Assembly: GCA_033064195.1 (NCBI GenBank)
Contig: JARBJD010000064.1
Coordinates: 1-64,000 of the forward strand
Origin: Blattamonas nauphoetae
Taxonomy: Eukaryota > Preaxostyla > Oxymonadida
Direction: 5' to 3'
Length of the DNA: 64,000 nt
The notes under the pieces: generated by a model
Database searches by the model: none
Told to the model about the DNA's origin: nothing
The model's input: only the letters and a program-made list of their open reading frames with translations
Translations under genes and position numbers: made by a program
Shown: positions 1 to 9,589 of the stretch, one piece after another
Numbering within the stretch: position 1 is the first letter of the stretch
Layout of the letters: each line of letters opens with the position of its first letter

Positions 1-890
1 TTTTTCTCAATCATTTGTGAATTGTATTTTTAGTCGACTCATTTCTGTTTGCTCTTTCATTAAAAATAAAAATGGCACGTCATCGTGAACATACGTCACC
101 GGTGTTGACCCGTGAATGTAATCAGAAACGAGTTCACAATTCTCCTTTTTCATCGACTCAATCAGCGCTTAGCTTTGCATTCGTTCGACGTCTTTGGTTA
201 TAAGTGTCGGTTGCATTCATTTAGTACAAAATAAAAAAATGAAAAAATAAAAATTAAAACATCCATAACTTTTTAACCACTGATCCGATTTCAATGAATT
301 CCTCCACCAATGAATTCACCGTGTCGGATATGGCCTTGTATGAAAATATTTTCAAGATCTAAAAATATGTCCATATGTCTGTCTGTCCACGTTTTTGGTC
401 AATGAATTTTTGGACCCCATTATCAGGGCCCACAGGGCCACCTGGAATTTCGAGGAATTTGTGCGAATAATCCATGTATAGTGACTTTTCTATATGCAAA
501 ATCGAGTCCTCGATCGATTGCGAGTGGTTTCGAGTCTGGATCTCCGTTGGTTGTCAAGATATGGCCGTTTTCAAAATTATGATCCAATTTTTCGATTTTT
601 TGACTACAGAACGGTACAGATCTCGCCCCTGGCGGATTCGAAACCTCGCTGAGGCGAGACTCCACGAATACTTCACCGATTTTGATCCGGTTTCTATTGA
701 TCGATGACTCTCACCGTCATTCAAACATATATTTTTTCAACATTTTTGTCAAAATTTCATTCAAATTTTCACTCCATACACACGAAGAAAAACACTGTTT
801 TGATGAAGTCACTGAGAAAAATGATGACGAAGATGGCGCTTTTCACCACTTTTCAATGTGGTTCCCAATTCGTTCTATACACTACTTGCC
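1..890. repeat. Right-end sequence of a second virus-like copy (direct repeat)
   Basis: The order of blocks matches 8425-10322 in the same orientation: the start of the fibre-like gene (1-230), the AT-rich promoter block (229-256), a block with ACTGATCCGATTTCAAT (about 281), a block with TATATGCAAAATCGAGTCCT (about 491), and a final block ending CTATACACTACTT (about 887). The 154-aa gene found in the right copy is absent here. This fits either the tail of a tandem relative lying upstream or a long direct terminal repeat. The similarity is clear but imperfect, so the copies are not very recent duplicates. Confidence 0.75.
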
Positions 891-1046
891 TATGTCTGAA
901 TAAACTCCCAATCTTTCGAACAATATTCAAGATCCTCGTTGGTGGAAAGATATGAGTATTGCCTACAATGAAGCATACAACACTATTCTCAATTATGGCA
1001 TTTCTCTGACGAAGCGATTCCCCGCTAAAATTATAAATGAATTGTA

Positions 1047-2800
1047 CCCTTCTTCCAAAAAGGAGCAAATTTCCAAAAAGAGTCAAATTTGGTCCATATT
1101 GGTGTCATTCGTGGAAACATATCGATCGAACAAATCGTCTCTGATTGGCTTGTTTGATTCATTTTTTGAATAAATTCATGTTTCATTTCATCATATTTGG
1201 TCACTCGTCACTTTTCTTCACTCTTCCCAGCTGGATCGTCAAATCGGAAGTCCCATAAAAAATGGGAAAAAGATCGTCTCGACCGCAACGCCCTCATTTG
1301 GAACGGATCCTTGCCGAATTGGAGTATCGACGATATCCACGTGTTGAACGGGCAATCATAATCCATCGAGACTTTGGTATCTCGCTTCTGGAACTTTCCC
1401 ACAAAATGTCAATCAAATATCACATTTTGCGAAGAGCAAAGAAAGCAATGAAGTTTGAAAGAGACATTCAAAAAAAGGGCCGTCCCCCTCGCATCTCAGA
1501 AGAAAAGAAGAAAAAATTGATACAGTCATTACATGAGGATCTGAAAAAATCAAAACGAATCTCGGCAAAAGATGTTGTGGAGCGAGTTTACACTTTTTAT
1601 CTTTTTCAATGCGTTCCAGGCAGAAAAGTATCGCAGTCAACACGATAGAGAAACAAACGACAGACCAATATCTCCTTCATTTGCTTATAATCTTGTCCGA
1701 GATGAAAAATCTTTGTCCGTTTCGAAACCAGTATCAACATCTTCTGAACGAATCACGGCAACAACATATTCTAATTTGAGTGGATTTCACACTCTTCTCA
1801 CCCAGACCATCAATTCCTTCAAAATCCCTTTCGAGCTCGTTTTCAACGCGGATGAGACAAGCCTGCAACTTCACTCTCTACAACAACCTACCCTCCTTCA
1901 CTTCGCAGATAAGTTGCCTCCACCTCATCTTGCACCAAAACGAATAAAAAACGCGTCTCTTCTCCCAATTATATGTGCTGATCGGACGCATCTTTCAACA
2001 CACCTCATTTGGCCATCCACAACAGAAAAAAGAATTCGAGGGATTGAAAGTTTTTGGTATCGTCAATCATTTTCACACAAGTGGATACGTGAACTCTGCT
2101 CTCTTCAATACAATCGTTTCCGAACATATTTTCAACGAAATCTCAGAAAAACGAAATCGACTCCAAAGAGAATCAATGGGCATTGCTCATAGTCGACGGA
2201 CCAAAACGCATCTGTCGCCTGAACTGGCCGAGAAAGGAAGAGAAAACAAGATTCACATATTGATCCTCCCAGCAAACACAACACACATTTCACAACCTCT
2301 GGACCAAACCGTTTTCCAGAGACTAAAGGGAAATCTTCAAAAGAATCACACCCCAAGCCCGTTCAGTGCTGCAGCCCATCGCCAAGAAATCGCAAGAATC
2401 TTACCTGGGTCGCTGGCATCATGTCTAAATCCAGATTGCATTGAGGAAAGTTTCAAAACCGGAATATATCCCTCGAACTTAGCGAACTCCTCAAAATGGA
2501 CATATATTCGATGACTCACCTAACGGAGGAGATGAAAATCTCTCTCATCCCTCATACGGCGAAACTGCTGACAGAAATAGCTCCACCTCAGATCCAACCA
2601 ACGATGCCCAATCAACCACCCGTCACATCTGTCAACCGTTCAATCTTGGAATACTTTCAACCTCGAGTTCGACAAAAACGAAGGATGTTAAAGGACGACG
2701 ATTCAGAAGCGGAATGAGAAATTTTTCTGTGGGTTCTTTCATTTCACGTACGAACCTTGATTTGACTCTTTATGAAATTTGCTCCTTTTTGGAACAAGGG
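1047..2800 (+). mobile_element. pogo-type DNA transposon
   Basis: Terminal inverted repeats of about 40 bp start CCCTT[C/G]TTCCAAAAAGG at 1047 and end as the reverse complement at 2800. They match at all but a few positions. The dinucleotide TA flanks both ends (1045-1046 and 2801-2802), the usual duplication of Tc1/mariner/pogo elements. Inside is a DDE-type transposase on the plus strand. Removing the element brings the preceding virus-like sequence directly up to the T-rich promoter block of the 73-aa gene, so it inserted into the virus-like element. The transposase is broken, so this copy is immobile on its own. Confidence 0.85.
1262..2717 (+). pseudogene. pogo-type DDE transposase, decayed
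   Basis: The reading starts at an ATG (MGKRSSRPQRP) with a basic N-terminal region that looks like a helix-turn-helix DNA-binding domain. The DDE_1 core follows: the first acidic motif is FNADETSLQLH, the second LLIVDGPKR, and the third region ILPANTTHISQPLDQ, typical of pogo/Tigger/jerky-type transposases. The tail is acidic (DDDSEAE). Full length would be about 480 aa, normal for the family. The coding sequence passes through at least three frames (changes near 1580-1640, 2040-2200 and 2500), so it is a pseudogene unless small introns explain some of the changes; I saw no convincing GT-AG pairs there. Confidence 0.8.
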
Positions 2801-2802
2801 TA

Positions 2803-2814
2803 TTTTTTATTTTT
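2803..2814 (+). promoter_or_regulatory. T-rich gene-start motif of the virus-like element
   Basis: TTTTTTATTTTT lies 48 nt before the ATG of the 73-aa gene. The same 10-13-bp motif recurs at 3190-3200, 3510-3520, 5418-5429 and 7170-7179 (plus strand) and, reversed, at 8658-8670 and 9196-9207 (minus strand). It is usually 5-30 nt before the start codon. A promoter or initiator role is inferred from position and repetition. Confidence 0.6.
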
Positions 2815-2862
2815 ACTTAAATAGACTTCGTCTCTTCAACACAATTTCTCAAAATTGCATAA

Positions 2863-3084
2863 ATGGCACCAGGAAGTTTCAACAAACTCAAAAATATCGG
2901 CAAGCAATTCTTTCAATTCATCAAACCTCTAGCTCCAACATTGCTTCAAGTCGGTGGTGGATTGCTCTCTCAAACGAACAGTAAATTCGGACAAACAGCT
3001 GGAGGAATACTCAATGGATTAGGAGGAATGATGGACGTTTATCAACAAAACAAGGCGATCAATCGTCAACAAAACCGCAGATGA
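2863..3084 (+). CDS. small glycine-rich virion-type protein
   Basis: A 73-aa basic protein beginning MAPGSFNKLKNIGKQF, with a central glycine- and hydrophobic-rich stretch (LLQVGGGLLSQ, GGILNGLGGMMDVY) and a basic end (NRQQNRR). It is not recognised by name. Small proteins with a glycine-rich amphipathic segment next to capsid genes are common in Polintons, PLVs and adenovirus-like viruses, where they serve as minor capsid or membrane-lytic peptides; that role here is inference. The neighbouring small gene starts with the same MAPG, which suggests duplication. Confidence 0.55.
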   Translation: MAPGSFNKLKNIGKQFFQFIKPLAPTLLQVGGGLLSQTNSKFGQTAGGILNGLGGMMDVYQQNKAINRQQNRR

Positions 3085-3189
3085 TTGAGTACGAACCACC
3101 TCGAAATGGACGATTCTCAAATGATGATATGCCACTCGTCAAATTCCAAAATTCAATTCAAAGGATAACCATTCACTAGTATTCGAATA

Positions 3190-3200
3190 TTTTTATTTTC
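3190..3200 (+). promoter_or_regulatory. T-rich gene-start motif
   Basis: TATTTTTATTTTC ends 5 nt before an ATG at 3206, the start of the second small gene. Same motif family as at 2803. Confidence 0.5.
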
Positions 3201-3205
3201 CTAAA

Positions 3206-3525
3206 ATGGCACCAGGTTGGTTATCAAAATTAGCAGCAGTTGGCAAAATATACTCAGAGTTGGAGCTCCATTTCTGAATCTTATTCCCTTCGTTGGACCA
3301 CTGATTTCTAAGGTCGCACAGACAGGTGTTGAGATGATACCAGATGTGAAATCGGATCAGCAAATCCATGCAGAAAAGATGGCACAATATGAGCAAGCGA
3401 TCAATGAAGGAAACACTGCAGTAGCGAACAAGCTCAGAGGAGAAATACTGAAACTGGAAGAAAAGCTGAAACCAAAGAAGAAGAAAGTCAAAAGAAATAA
3501 GCAATATTGTTTTTATTTTTGTTAA
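3206..3525 (+). CDS. second small MAPG-type virion protein (broken)
   Basis: It starts MAPGWLSKL, echoing the neighbour's MAPGSFNKL. It has a hydrophobic segment (GAPFLNLIPFVGPLISKV), then a charged helical region (EKMAQYEQAINEGNTAVANKL) and a very lysine-rich tail (KPKKKKVKRNK). About 105 aa in all. Length, position and composition suggest a minor structural or DNA-binding virion protein; this is not confirmed. It looks broken, with about one break. The next gene's promoter motif overlaps its last codons. Confidence 0.45.
3510..3520 (+). promoter_or_regulatory. T-rich gene-start motif
   Basis: TTTTTATTTTT precedes an ATG at 3526 at the head of the first capsid-like gene. Confidence 0.5.
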
Positions 3526-5388
3526 AATGAACTCACATTTAACACATCTGACAAACAAAGAACTGGAGCATCATCATTGACTGGAAATACCACTGGAAGG
3601 ATAGAATACACAAGAGATGACATGGGTCAAATACAACAACAACTTCAGTCTGAGCATCACATTAATTACCTTCTGAATGATGGGGCACATAGTACTTCTA
3701 TTCAAGAATTGAAACCATCAGAGAATGCACGTTTCTACACGGGACAAGAGATAATCATTCCACTGACTGGCAATCAGGACATTTGTCAAATCGATGATTC
3801 TTTCATTACGTTCACAATGACTGCAACATTGAGAGTCAACAATTGGCAAACAACTGCTGGAAAAATTGGTTCGAACATGAATGAGATAATCTTCATCTTC
3901 GTTGGACTCAAGCATTCAGCATCAATCTTTCGTGACCTTACTGTTCTTCACAACAATCAAAGAATCATCAGCACAACAAACAATGATGTATCAATGGAGT
4001 CTCACATCTACAATATGATCAAACCTAAGAGTCAATTGGAGAATCGAAAACATTGTCACACACCTTGGCAGAATGCATGGAATCATGATGAATCAGTTGC
4101 TGGTGTGTATATTCCATTATCGGATTTCACAACGACGTCTGGAACAGGAGTGTTTCAAGACACAATCGATGTGCCAATTCGTGTGTCGATTAATCTTGAA
4201 GATCTTCTCATTTTCTCTGGAATGACTGACTATCCAAAATGTCTCTTTGGTGATTTGAAATTGAGTGTGCACATGAATGAGGATGCGTTTGTTTGTTGTT
4301 CTGTGAATCCTGAACTTACTTTGAAAGATACACTATCATCACTCGTAACTGGAACAGCAGCAGCACCAACGATTAAAGCAGCAATTCTCAATTGTATTCA
4401 ACATCGTCCCTATTTCTTGAATAACCTTGTCACCTCATGCAAAAAGAATTTCGTTCAAATTGGCCAATCATTTCTTCAACCAACCGTTACTAAAGACATT
4501 GTTTGTTCAACAGCCAATGCCGTGACAACAGAACCAGAATTCGTCCATCAGTACATCTCATTAATCGTCACAAACTATATGATTGATGATGTGTATTGCA
4601 TGAGTGCTGGATACAAAATGAATGATGGTGCGATAAAGAAACTCATGGAGATGTGTCAGAATCGTCCTGGAACAATTCCAGCAGAAGATCTCATTCTATC
4701 CATTTCAGAAGACACCAACGGCAACAGGAATTGATTGTACTCAGCAAATGGTTGTTGTGAATGCAAAGGACATTATGCTTCTCTTCCGTCATTACGACAA
4801 TGAAGTCACATGTTTCCACAATCCAATGCAGAAGAATATCCAAGTGAATCTCCTCAACAAATACTATCCAGAACAACCAACGACAACTATTGGAGCACGC
4901 TTCTATCAATTCGCATTATCGACTCTCAATCTCGATTCATACCTAGCTGTTCCTGATGATTTGGAGCGATCACTGACGGATTCTCTCGTTGAAGAGAAAC
5001 TCACTGGTGACGGAACATATCCAAATGAAACAATGACACGAGTTCGTCCAGTTCATGACAATACTGACTTCCTTCTGTGCTTCCCAACTCAACGTAGTGG
5101 ATGTCCAACGAACTGCAATGATTCCATCAGTTCAAAAGAAACACTGCGGTCACTTTGAGATCGCATCCAATCTATCAGGGTAATCTTGACACATACTACA
5201 ATGTTTACAACCCAAGTCAAAGTGGAGGTGATATGACAACATTTACTCATCCTCCAGCACCGATTCTAGCGACAACTGAAACCACATGGTGGGTCTTACG
5301 ATACAGTAATGGTGAACCCAGAGTCGAGTACTATCCAAATCACACATTGAAAGCATTACATAAAGATTTGGGAATCATTCCAAATTGA
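3526..5388 (+). pseudogene. capsid-like protein 1 (broken)
   Basis: This is a long beta-rich frame related to the next gene along its length. Shared landmarks include a GQEIIIPLTG-type segment (partner: GDEIEVPLCYDG), a F.GLK.SASIFRDL block (partner: GFKSSSDAIRDM), ESHIYNMIK (partner: ESFLYHTFK), a KHC motif, and YPKCLFGDLKL (partner: YPNSIFGNLRL). Both end with a TTWWVLRYSNGEPRVEYY-like tryptophan-rich block. Two related large structural genes side by side suggest major capsid paralogues of the double-jelly-roll kind, which is an inference from layout and composition. This copy looks broken, with about two breaks. Confidence 0.55.
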
Positions 5389-5417
5389 AAATGACAAAAG
5401 AAATTATTGATATTGTA

Positions 5418-5429
5418 TTTTTTATTTTT
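5418..5429 (+). promoter_or_regulatory. T-rich gene-start motif
   Basis: TTTTTTATTTTT ends 6 nt before the ATG of the second capsid-like gene. Confidence 0.55.
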
Positions 5430-5435
5430 CTATAA

Positions 5436-7199
5436 ATGAGAAGTATCAGATCAAATCAATCCAAACCAACATCGACACTAATTGAGCAAATTGAAGTGCA
5501 ATCGTACTTGCCCAAACAATGGGATTCAGAACCTCACGTGTATTCAATTCAGGAAGTTCATCCAACAAATCCTCCTATGCCATGCAGAATTGGAGACGAG
5601 ATTGAAGTTCCATTGTGCTATGACGGTCATGATGTGACTGAGTTTGCGAAGAGTCATTTGCGAATAGATCTCACGATTACTGTTCCATACAAAAAACCAA
5701 CACAATGGGGGAGAAGTTTTGTATCTTTCTTCGGAATGTTCTACGGTTTCAAGTCATCATCAGATGCAATTCGAGACATGAGACTGGTTGACAGTAAAGG
5801 AAACATTATTGACAACACACTTCAGAATAATCATGTTCACGAATCATTTCTGTATCACACTTTCAAGTGGTATGAGGAGAAAAACAACATGAAGCATTGT
5901 TACAGTCTATTTGAAAATGTTCAGAGAATGGATCCAAGTGTGTGTGGAGCATATTTAATCCCAATGGGTGGTACAGAAACCTCATATCCGTTAACCATTC
6001 CTCTTGTAATACCATTTGTGAATCTCCTTCCACTGAGTACCTTTGATCAGTATCCGAATTCAATCTTTGGCAATTTACGGTTACGATTTCATTTGACAAC
6101 TGATTCTCTTGTGTATTGTCCCATTCGTGCATCAACTGTCATTCAACAAACACTTCAAGAAAAATTAGATACCACTCCTGCCGGGCAGGTTGATCATAAT
6201 ACTGAACGAGGTTATCTTCAGATGATGCATGATAGAGAATGGTCAACTTTAACTATGGAGTTTACACAAATTGGGAATCCAGTTCTACAATGTGAAAGAC
6301 ATAGAGGACCGAACCACACCGAAGGAACAGCGTCTGTTGTTTCGCATTGGGATTGGATAGAACCTAAACAGACAACTTCAACTGTCCTCTCCTCATTAGT
6401 GGATAAAGTCGCTTCAATTTGTTATGGATATCAAAATACTGACGCCACAAAGCAATCTCTCTTCAACACTTACTCAAAAACTGTGTATGTCATCAAAGCA
6501 GAAAGAATTGACACGCAATCATTCCAATCATCTGCAAATGCCATGGGAGTGAGATCAAACATCAGTATCAAACTCAACAATCTCATGAATCTTATGTGCC
6601 TATTCCCTGAAAGACCAAACGAGTGTACAGTCTTTCGCAATCCTCAATATGTTGGTCACTTCGAAATGCTTGGATCCAACTTTCCCAATTTCCCAATGTC
6701 AACCATCTCACCAGAGTTCTATCAAATGATGATGGTGAACGGTGATTTCATTGGATGTTCTGCAACAGAAGAGTTTGAGAATTCCATTTGTGAACCTCGA
6801 ATTTGGGAAAGAAGGAGTTCGACTGCCATAACACGGTACAAGAAAATAAAACCATTCACAGATGCAACTTGTTTCACTTTTATGGTTCCAACAGATCGAA
6901 GTGAAATTGCTGGTGGTGAAGAAGGTATTTCAACAGCAGAATCAGTCAACATTGTCTTCAGAGGAACACCTATCAATCAGGGTGAACTCGATCCATATTT
7001 CACCTCAACTCCAGAAGGTCCTCCTCCACCTATTTTGGCACTACATCAAGCAACATACTGGTTATTCTGGATTGAAAATGGACAACCACGAGTGCGATAT
7101 GTCATTGATCGTCGACTCCAAGAAGCATATGAAGAAGTGAAGAGAGGATATAAAGAATCAAATATGATATTTTATTTTTGTAGAAAACAAAGATGGTGA
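5436..7199 (+). CDS. capsid-like protein 2 (587 aa, open)
   Basis: A single open frame of 587 aa starting MRSIRSNQSK at the first ATG after the promoter motif. It is beta-rich, with no signal peptide and no transmembrane helix. It aligns by eye with the preceding gene over most of its length (GDEIEVPLCYDG, RDMRLVDSKGN, FGNLRLRFHLTTD, then a C-terminal block ATYWLFWIENGQPRVRY). The size (about 590 aa) and the tandem related gene fit a double-jelly-roll major capsid protein of Polinton/PLV type, but that is inferred without a search. Its last codons overlap the next start by 7 nt, and that gene's promoter motif lies within its 3' end. Confidence 0.6.
   Translation: MRSIRSNQSKPTSTLIEQIEVQSYLPKQWDSEPHVYSIQEVHPTNPPMPCRIGDEIEVPLCYDGHDVTEFAKSHLRIDLTITVPYKKPTQWGRSFVSFFGMFYGFKSSSDAIRDMRLVDSKGNIIDNTLQNNHVHESFLYHTFKWYEEKNNMKHCYSLFENVQRMDPSVCGAYLIPMGGTETSYPLTIPLVIPFVNLLPLSTFDQYPNSIFGNLRLRFHLTTDSLVYCPIRASTVIQQTLQEKLDTTPAGQVDHNTERGYLQMMHDREWSTLTMEFTQIGNPVLQCERHRGPNHTEGTASVVSHWDWIEPKQTTSTVLSSLVDKVASICYGYQNTDATKQSLFNTYSKTVYVIKAERIDTQSFQSSANAMGVRSNISIKLNNLMNLMCLFPERPNECTVFRNPQYVGHFEMLGSNFPNFPMSTISPEFYQMMMVNGDFIGCSATEEFENSICEPRIWERRSSTAITRYKKIKPFTDATCFTFMVPTDRSEIAGGEEGISTAESVNIVFRGTPINQGELDPYFTSTPEGPPPPILALHQATYWLFWIENGQPRVRYVIDRRLQEAYEEVKRGYKESNMIFYFCRKQRW
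7170..7179 (+). promoter_or_regulatory. T-rich gene-start motif
   Basis: TTTTATTTTT lies 13 nt before the ATG at 7193, inside the end of the preceding gene. Confidence 0.5.
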
Positions 7200-7603
7200 A
7201 ACGCTATTTCTCAATTCAGAATTCTCACACTGCTCAACTCCCTCCTGATTTTACCAATTCTAGAAAACAAAAATACATCTACTTTCTCGACTGCAAACTA
7301 ATTCATGTGAAAGAAGAAATTACTGGGAACTCAACTGTCATCTCAAAAGATATTCCTCAGCACATTACAATCCATGGTGATTGGATCCAGACTGACGCAT
7401 TCAATGATTCATATGTAGCTTTCTGCAATGAACAAATTGCGAAGCGAAAGAAGTGCGAATTAACTACTCGACAATCAATTGTGAAGATCTGGTTCAAGGA
7501 CAGTTCTAGTGACTCAATTGAGATGGAGACATCGGAGACAATCAATGGAAAAATAACCAAAGAGTATTATGAATTTCTGGTTGATCTCATGTTGGAGTAT
7601 TAG
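7193..7603 (+). CDS. 136-aa protein of the virus-like element, unknown
   Basis: An open frame of 136 aa starting MVKRYFSIQN. It is a mixed alpha/beta soluble protein with no membrane segment and no motif I recognise. It follows the capsid-like genes with a 7-nt overlap and has its own promoter motif, so it is probably expressed with them and may be a minor structural protein. It converges with the fibre-like gene; only 12 nt separate the two stops, so the terminators must be shared or overlapping. Confidence 0.55.
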   Translation: MVKRYFSIQNSHTAQLPPDFTNSRKQKYIYFLDCKLIHVKEEITGNSTVISKDIPQHITIHGDWIQTDAFNDSYVAFCNEQIAKRKKCELTTRQSIVKIWFKDSSSDSIEMETSETINGKITKEYYEFLVDLMLEY

Positions 7604-7615
7604 TCATTGTTTCGA

Positions 7616-8636
7616 CTAGGGTGAGTATTTTTGTATGAGTTCATTGATGAGTGTCTGTTGTTGCCCGACAATGCTACTCAGTTCCTGAATGGCTTTGAGA
7701 CAGAAGCAAGAGAGTTCTGCATAATCAACTTGAAGACAATCTGGATTGGAATCATTCACGACTTCGGGGAATATTTCTTGGATCTGTTGTGCAATCACTC
7801 CAATGTGTTTCTTCTCACTTTCCTTCTTCAGACATTCACATTTCTCTTTGCAGTTCTTCAAGTGTTCTTCATCAGTTTCACTTTCAATTTGTCTTGTGAC
7901 TTTGTTGATCTTCGAGTCAAATGTGTTGAATTGGTAGCGAACAATTTCCACTTTATTCAGTTGCTCAAGAACATTAGGATATGGTTCAATATTTCTTTTC
8001 ACTCTTCTGTCTGATAGCTGAGAAAAACTTCCCGTTGTGGATATTGAAAACACTCCTGAACCCGTGTCCTCATCGTAATAGTACAATGCTGGTTTGTCAC
8101 AGGGAGACCACATAATAATTCCATCACCATTGAACTGAATTCCTGAAGTTTCTGCAATCGATTGTGAGATTGAAATTCCAGAAGAAAATGTTGATGCCGG
8201 ATATGTTCCAGGATACTTCGGAAGTGATCCTTCTGAGATATTCCACTTCGCTCCATTCACATTGATCAATCCTCCAATTGTTGGTGTCGTGATTGATCCA
8301 TTTGTGCTGACTACTTTTTGGATTGAAGATATCGCTGACTTGTGTGCTTCTGTTGTCTTCTGAAGTGATTCAATCACTGCTCTATTCTCGTTGGTTGTTG
8401 AGAGATTATGATCAATCATTGTCTCAATCATTTGTGAATTGTATTTTTGTCGATTCATTTCTGTTTGCTCTTTCATTGAAAATAAAATTCTTGATTCCCT
8501 CATGAACATACATCACCGGCACATTATTTCTGACATACTCAGAGACTAGCGAACAGTTCTCTTCCCTCATTGATTCAATTAATGCTTGTTCTGAACATAC
8601 TCGACGTCTTTCGCTGTACATCGCAGTTGGATTCAT
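7616..8636 (-). pseudogene. fibre-like protein with S74 chaperone domain (looks broken)
   Basis: The C-terminal ~120 aa carry the hallmarks of the intramolecular chaperone/auto-processing domain (peptidase S74) of phage tail spikes and some viral fibres: SDRRVKRNIEPYPNVLEQL, then HIGVIAQQIQEIFPEVV, then DYAELSCFCLKAIQEL and a terminal coiled coil. Upstream is a beta-rich shaft (GGLINVNGAKW, GIQFNGDGIIMWSP) and an N-terminal helical region. It likely forms a trimeric receptor-binding fibre. The 5' part is repeated at 1-230. It looks broken, with about one break near the N-terminus, while the chaperone domain is intact. Confidence 0.7.
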
Positions 8637-8657
8637 TTAATACAAATTAAAAAATTC

Positions 8658-8670
8658 AAAAATAAAAAAT
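8658..8670 (-). promoter_or_regulatory. T-rich gene-start motif (minus strand)
   Basis: Read on the minus strand this is ATTTTTTATTTTT, about 22 nt before the start of the fibre-like gene. A second AT-rich block follows it. Confidence 0.5.
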
Positions 8671-8708
8671 AACAACGAGTTTTATTTCTGTTGATCATTC
8701 TGGAGCAT

Positions 8709-9173
8709 CTAATTTGGTACTTTTCTTTTCACGTACTTCATCCAGATTTTGGCACAGATTGGTCGATAATATTCGAACGATTCTGGTTTCATCTTCGAGA
8801 AACTTTGAGGTTGTGATCTCAACATGTTCATCACCATTTGACTGATCTGCTCTTTCGATAGTCTGACGCATAACTCCTCCGATGCACAGGAAAGTTTTCT
8901 GACGTTTGCTATTTGACAGATCAGTTGAGGTTGGTTTCGTCGCCATTTTTTCGTGTCATAGTTCATCCAAGTTGGATTATCGATGTCAACATATTTTTGG
9001 AATAATTGTTTTAAAGTTTTGAAATTAACAATCAGTTCTGGTTTCCACAATCCTAATTTCATGAGAAATAAGTGATTCTGACTCAGGAAATTCATGATAT
9101 CACTGTCCTTTCGATTGGGATTAGTGTATTCTAAAATTTGTTCAAGTTCTTCGATGAGTTCTAGCTGTGCCAT
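8709..9173 (-). CDS. 154-aa protein of the virus-like element, unknown
   Basis: An open frame of 154 aa starting MAQLELIEEL. It is helical and charged (many K, R, E, Q), with a lysine/arginine-rich end (WMKYVKRKVPN) and no membrane segment. The family is not recognised. The T-rich motif sits just upstream on the minus strand. The gene is absent from the related copy at 1-890, where the two flanking promoter blocks are joined directly, as if lost by recombination between them. That makes it accessory rather than core. Confidence 0.5.
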   Translation of the reverse strand: MAQLELIEELEQILEYTNPNRKDSDIMNFLSQNHLFLMKLGLWKPELIVNFKTLKQLFQKYVDIDNPTWMNYDTKKWRRNQPQLICQIANVRKLSCASEELCVRLSKEQISQMVMNMLRSQPQSFSKMKPESFEYYRPICAKIWMKYVKRKVPN

Positions 9174-9195
9174 TTAGTACAAAATAAAAAATTCG

Positions 9196-9207
9196 AAAAA
9201 TAAAAAA
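9196..9207 (-). promoter_or_regulatory. T-rich gene-start motif (minus strand)
   Basis: Read on the minus strand this is TTTTTTATTTTT, 22 nt before the start of the 154-aa gene, with a second AAAATAAAAA block closer to the start. Confidence 0.5.
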
Positions 9208-9589
9208 TCTCCTTTGTTTTTTCAAAAGTGAAATTTCTCCATAACTACTGATCCGATTTCAATAATTCTTGCACCAATGAATTCACCGTGTCGGATATGA
9301 CCTTAGATGAGAGTTTGATCAAGATCTGAGAACATCGATTTTTCTTCATTTTTTCAAGTACACCATATGCACCAAAAAATGATATATAGCAAAAATCAAT
9401 ATTGTTCAAAAATTTTTGTAAAATTGTTTTTATATCATGTTTGACATCCATTCTGTGAAATTTGAAGTTGATTTGACGAACAACTACTGTTTTCAAAACT
9501 TGATTTTGAAGTGTCCCGTAACTTTTTAAAAATCGACCTTAAAACCCCTCTACACAGATATATAGCCAGGGTAAATCCTCGGAAAATTA

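Noticed and set aside
952-1173. 73-aa plus-strand frame before the first transposase
   Set aside because: The transposon's left inverted repeat begins inside it (1047), so the frame is a chance join of two unrelated sequences.
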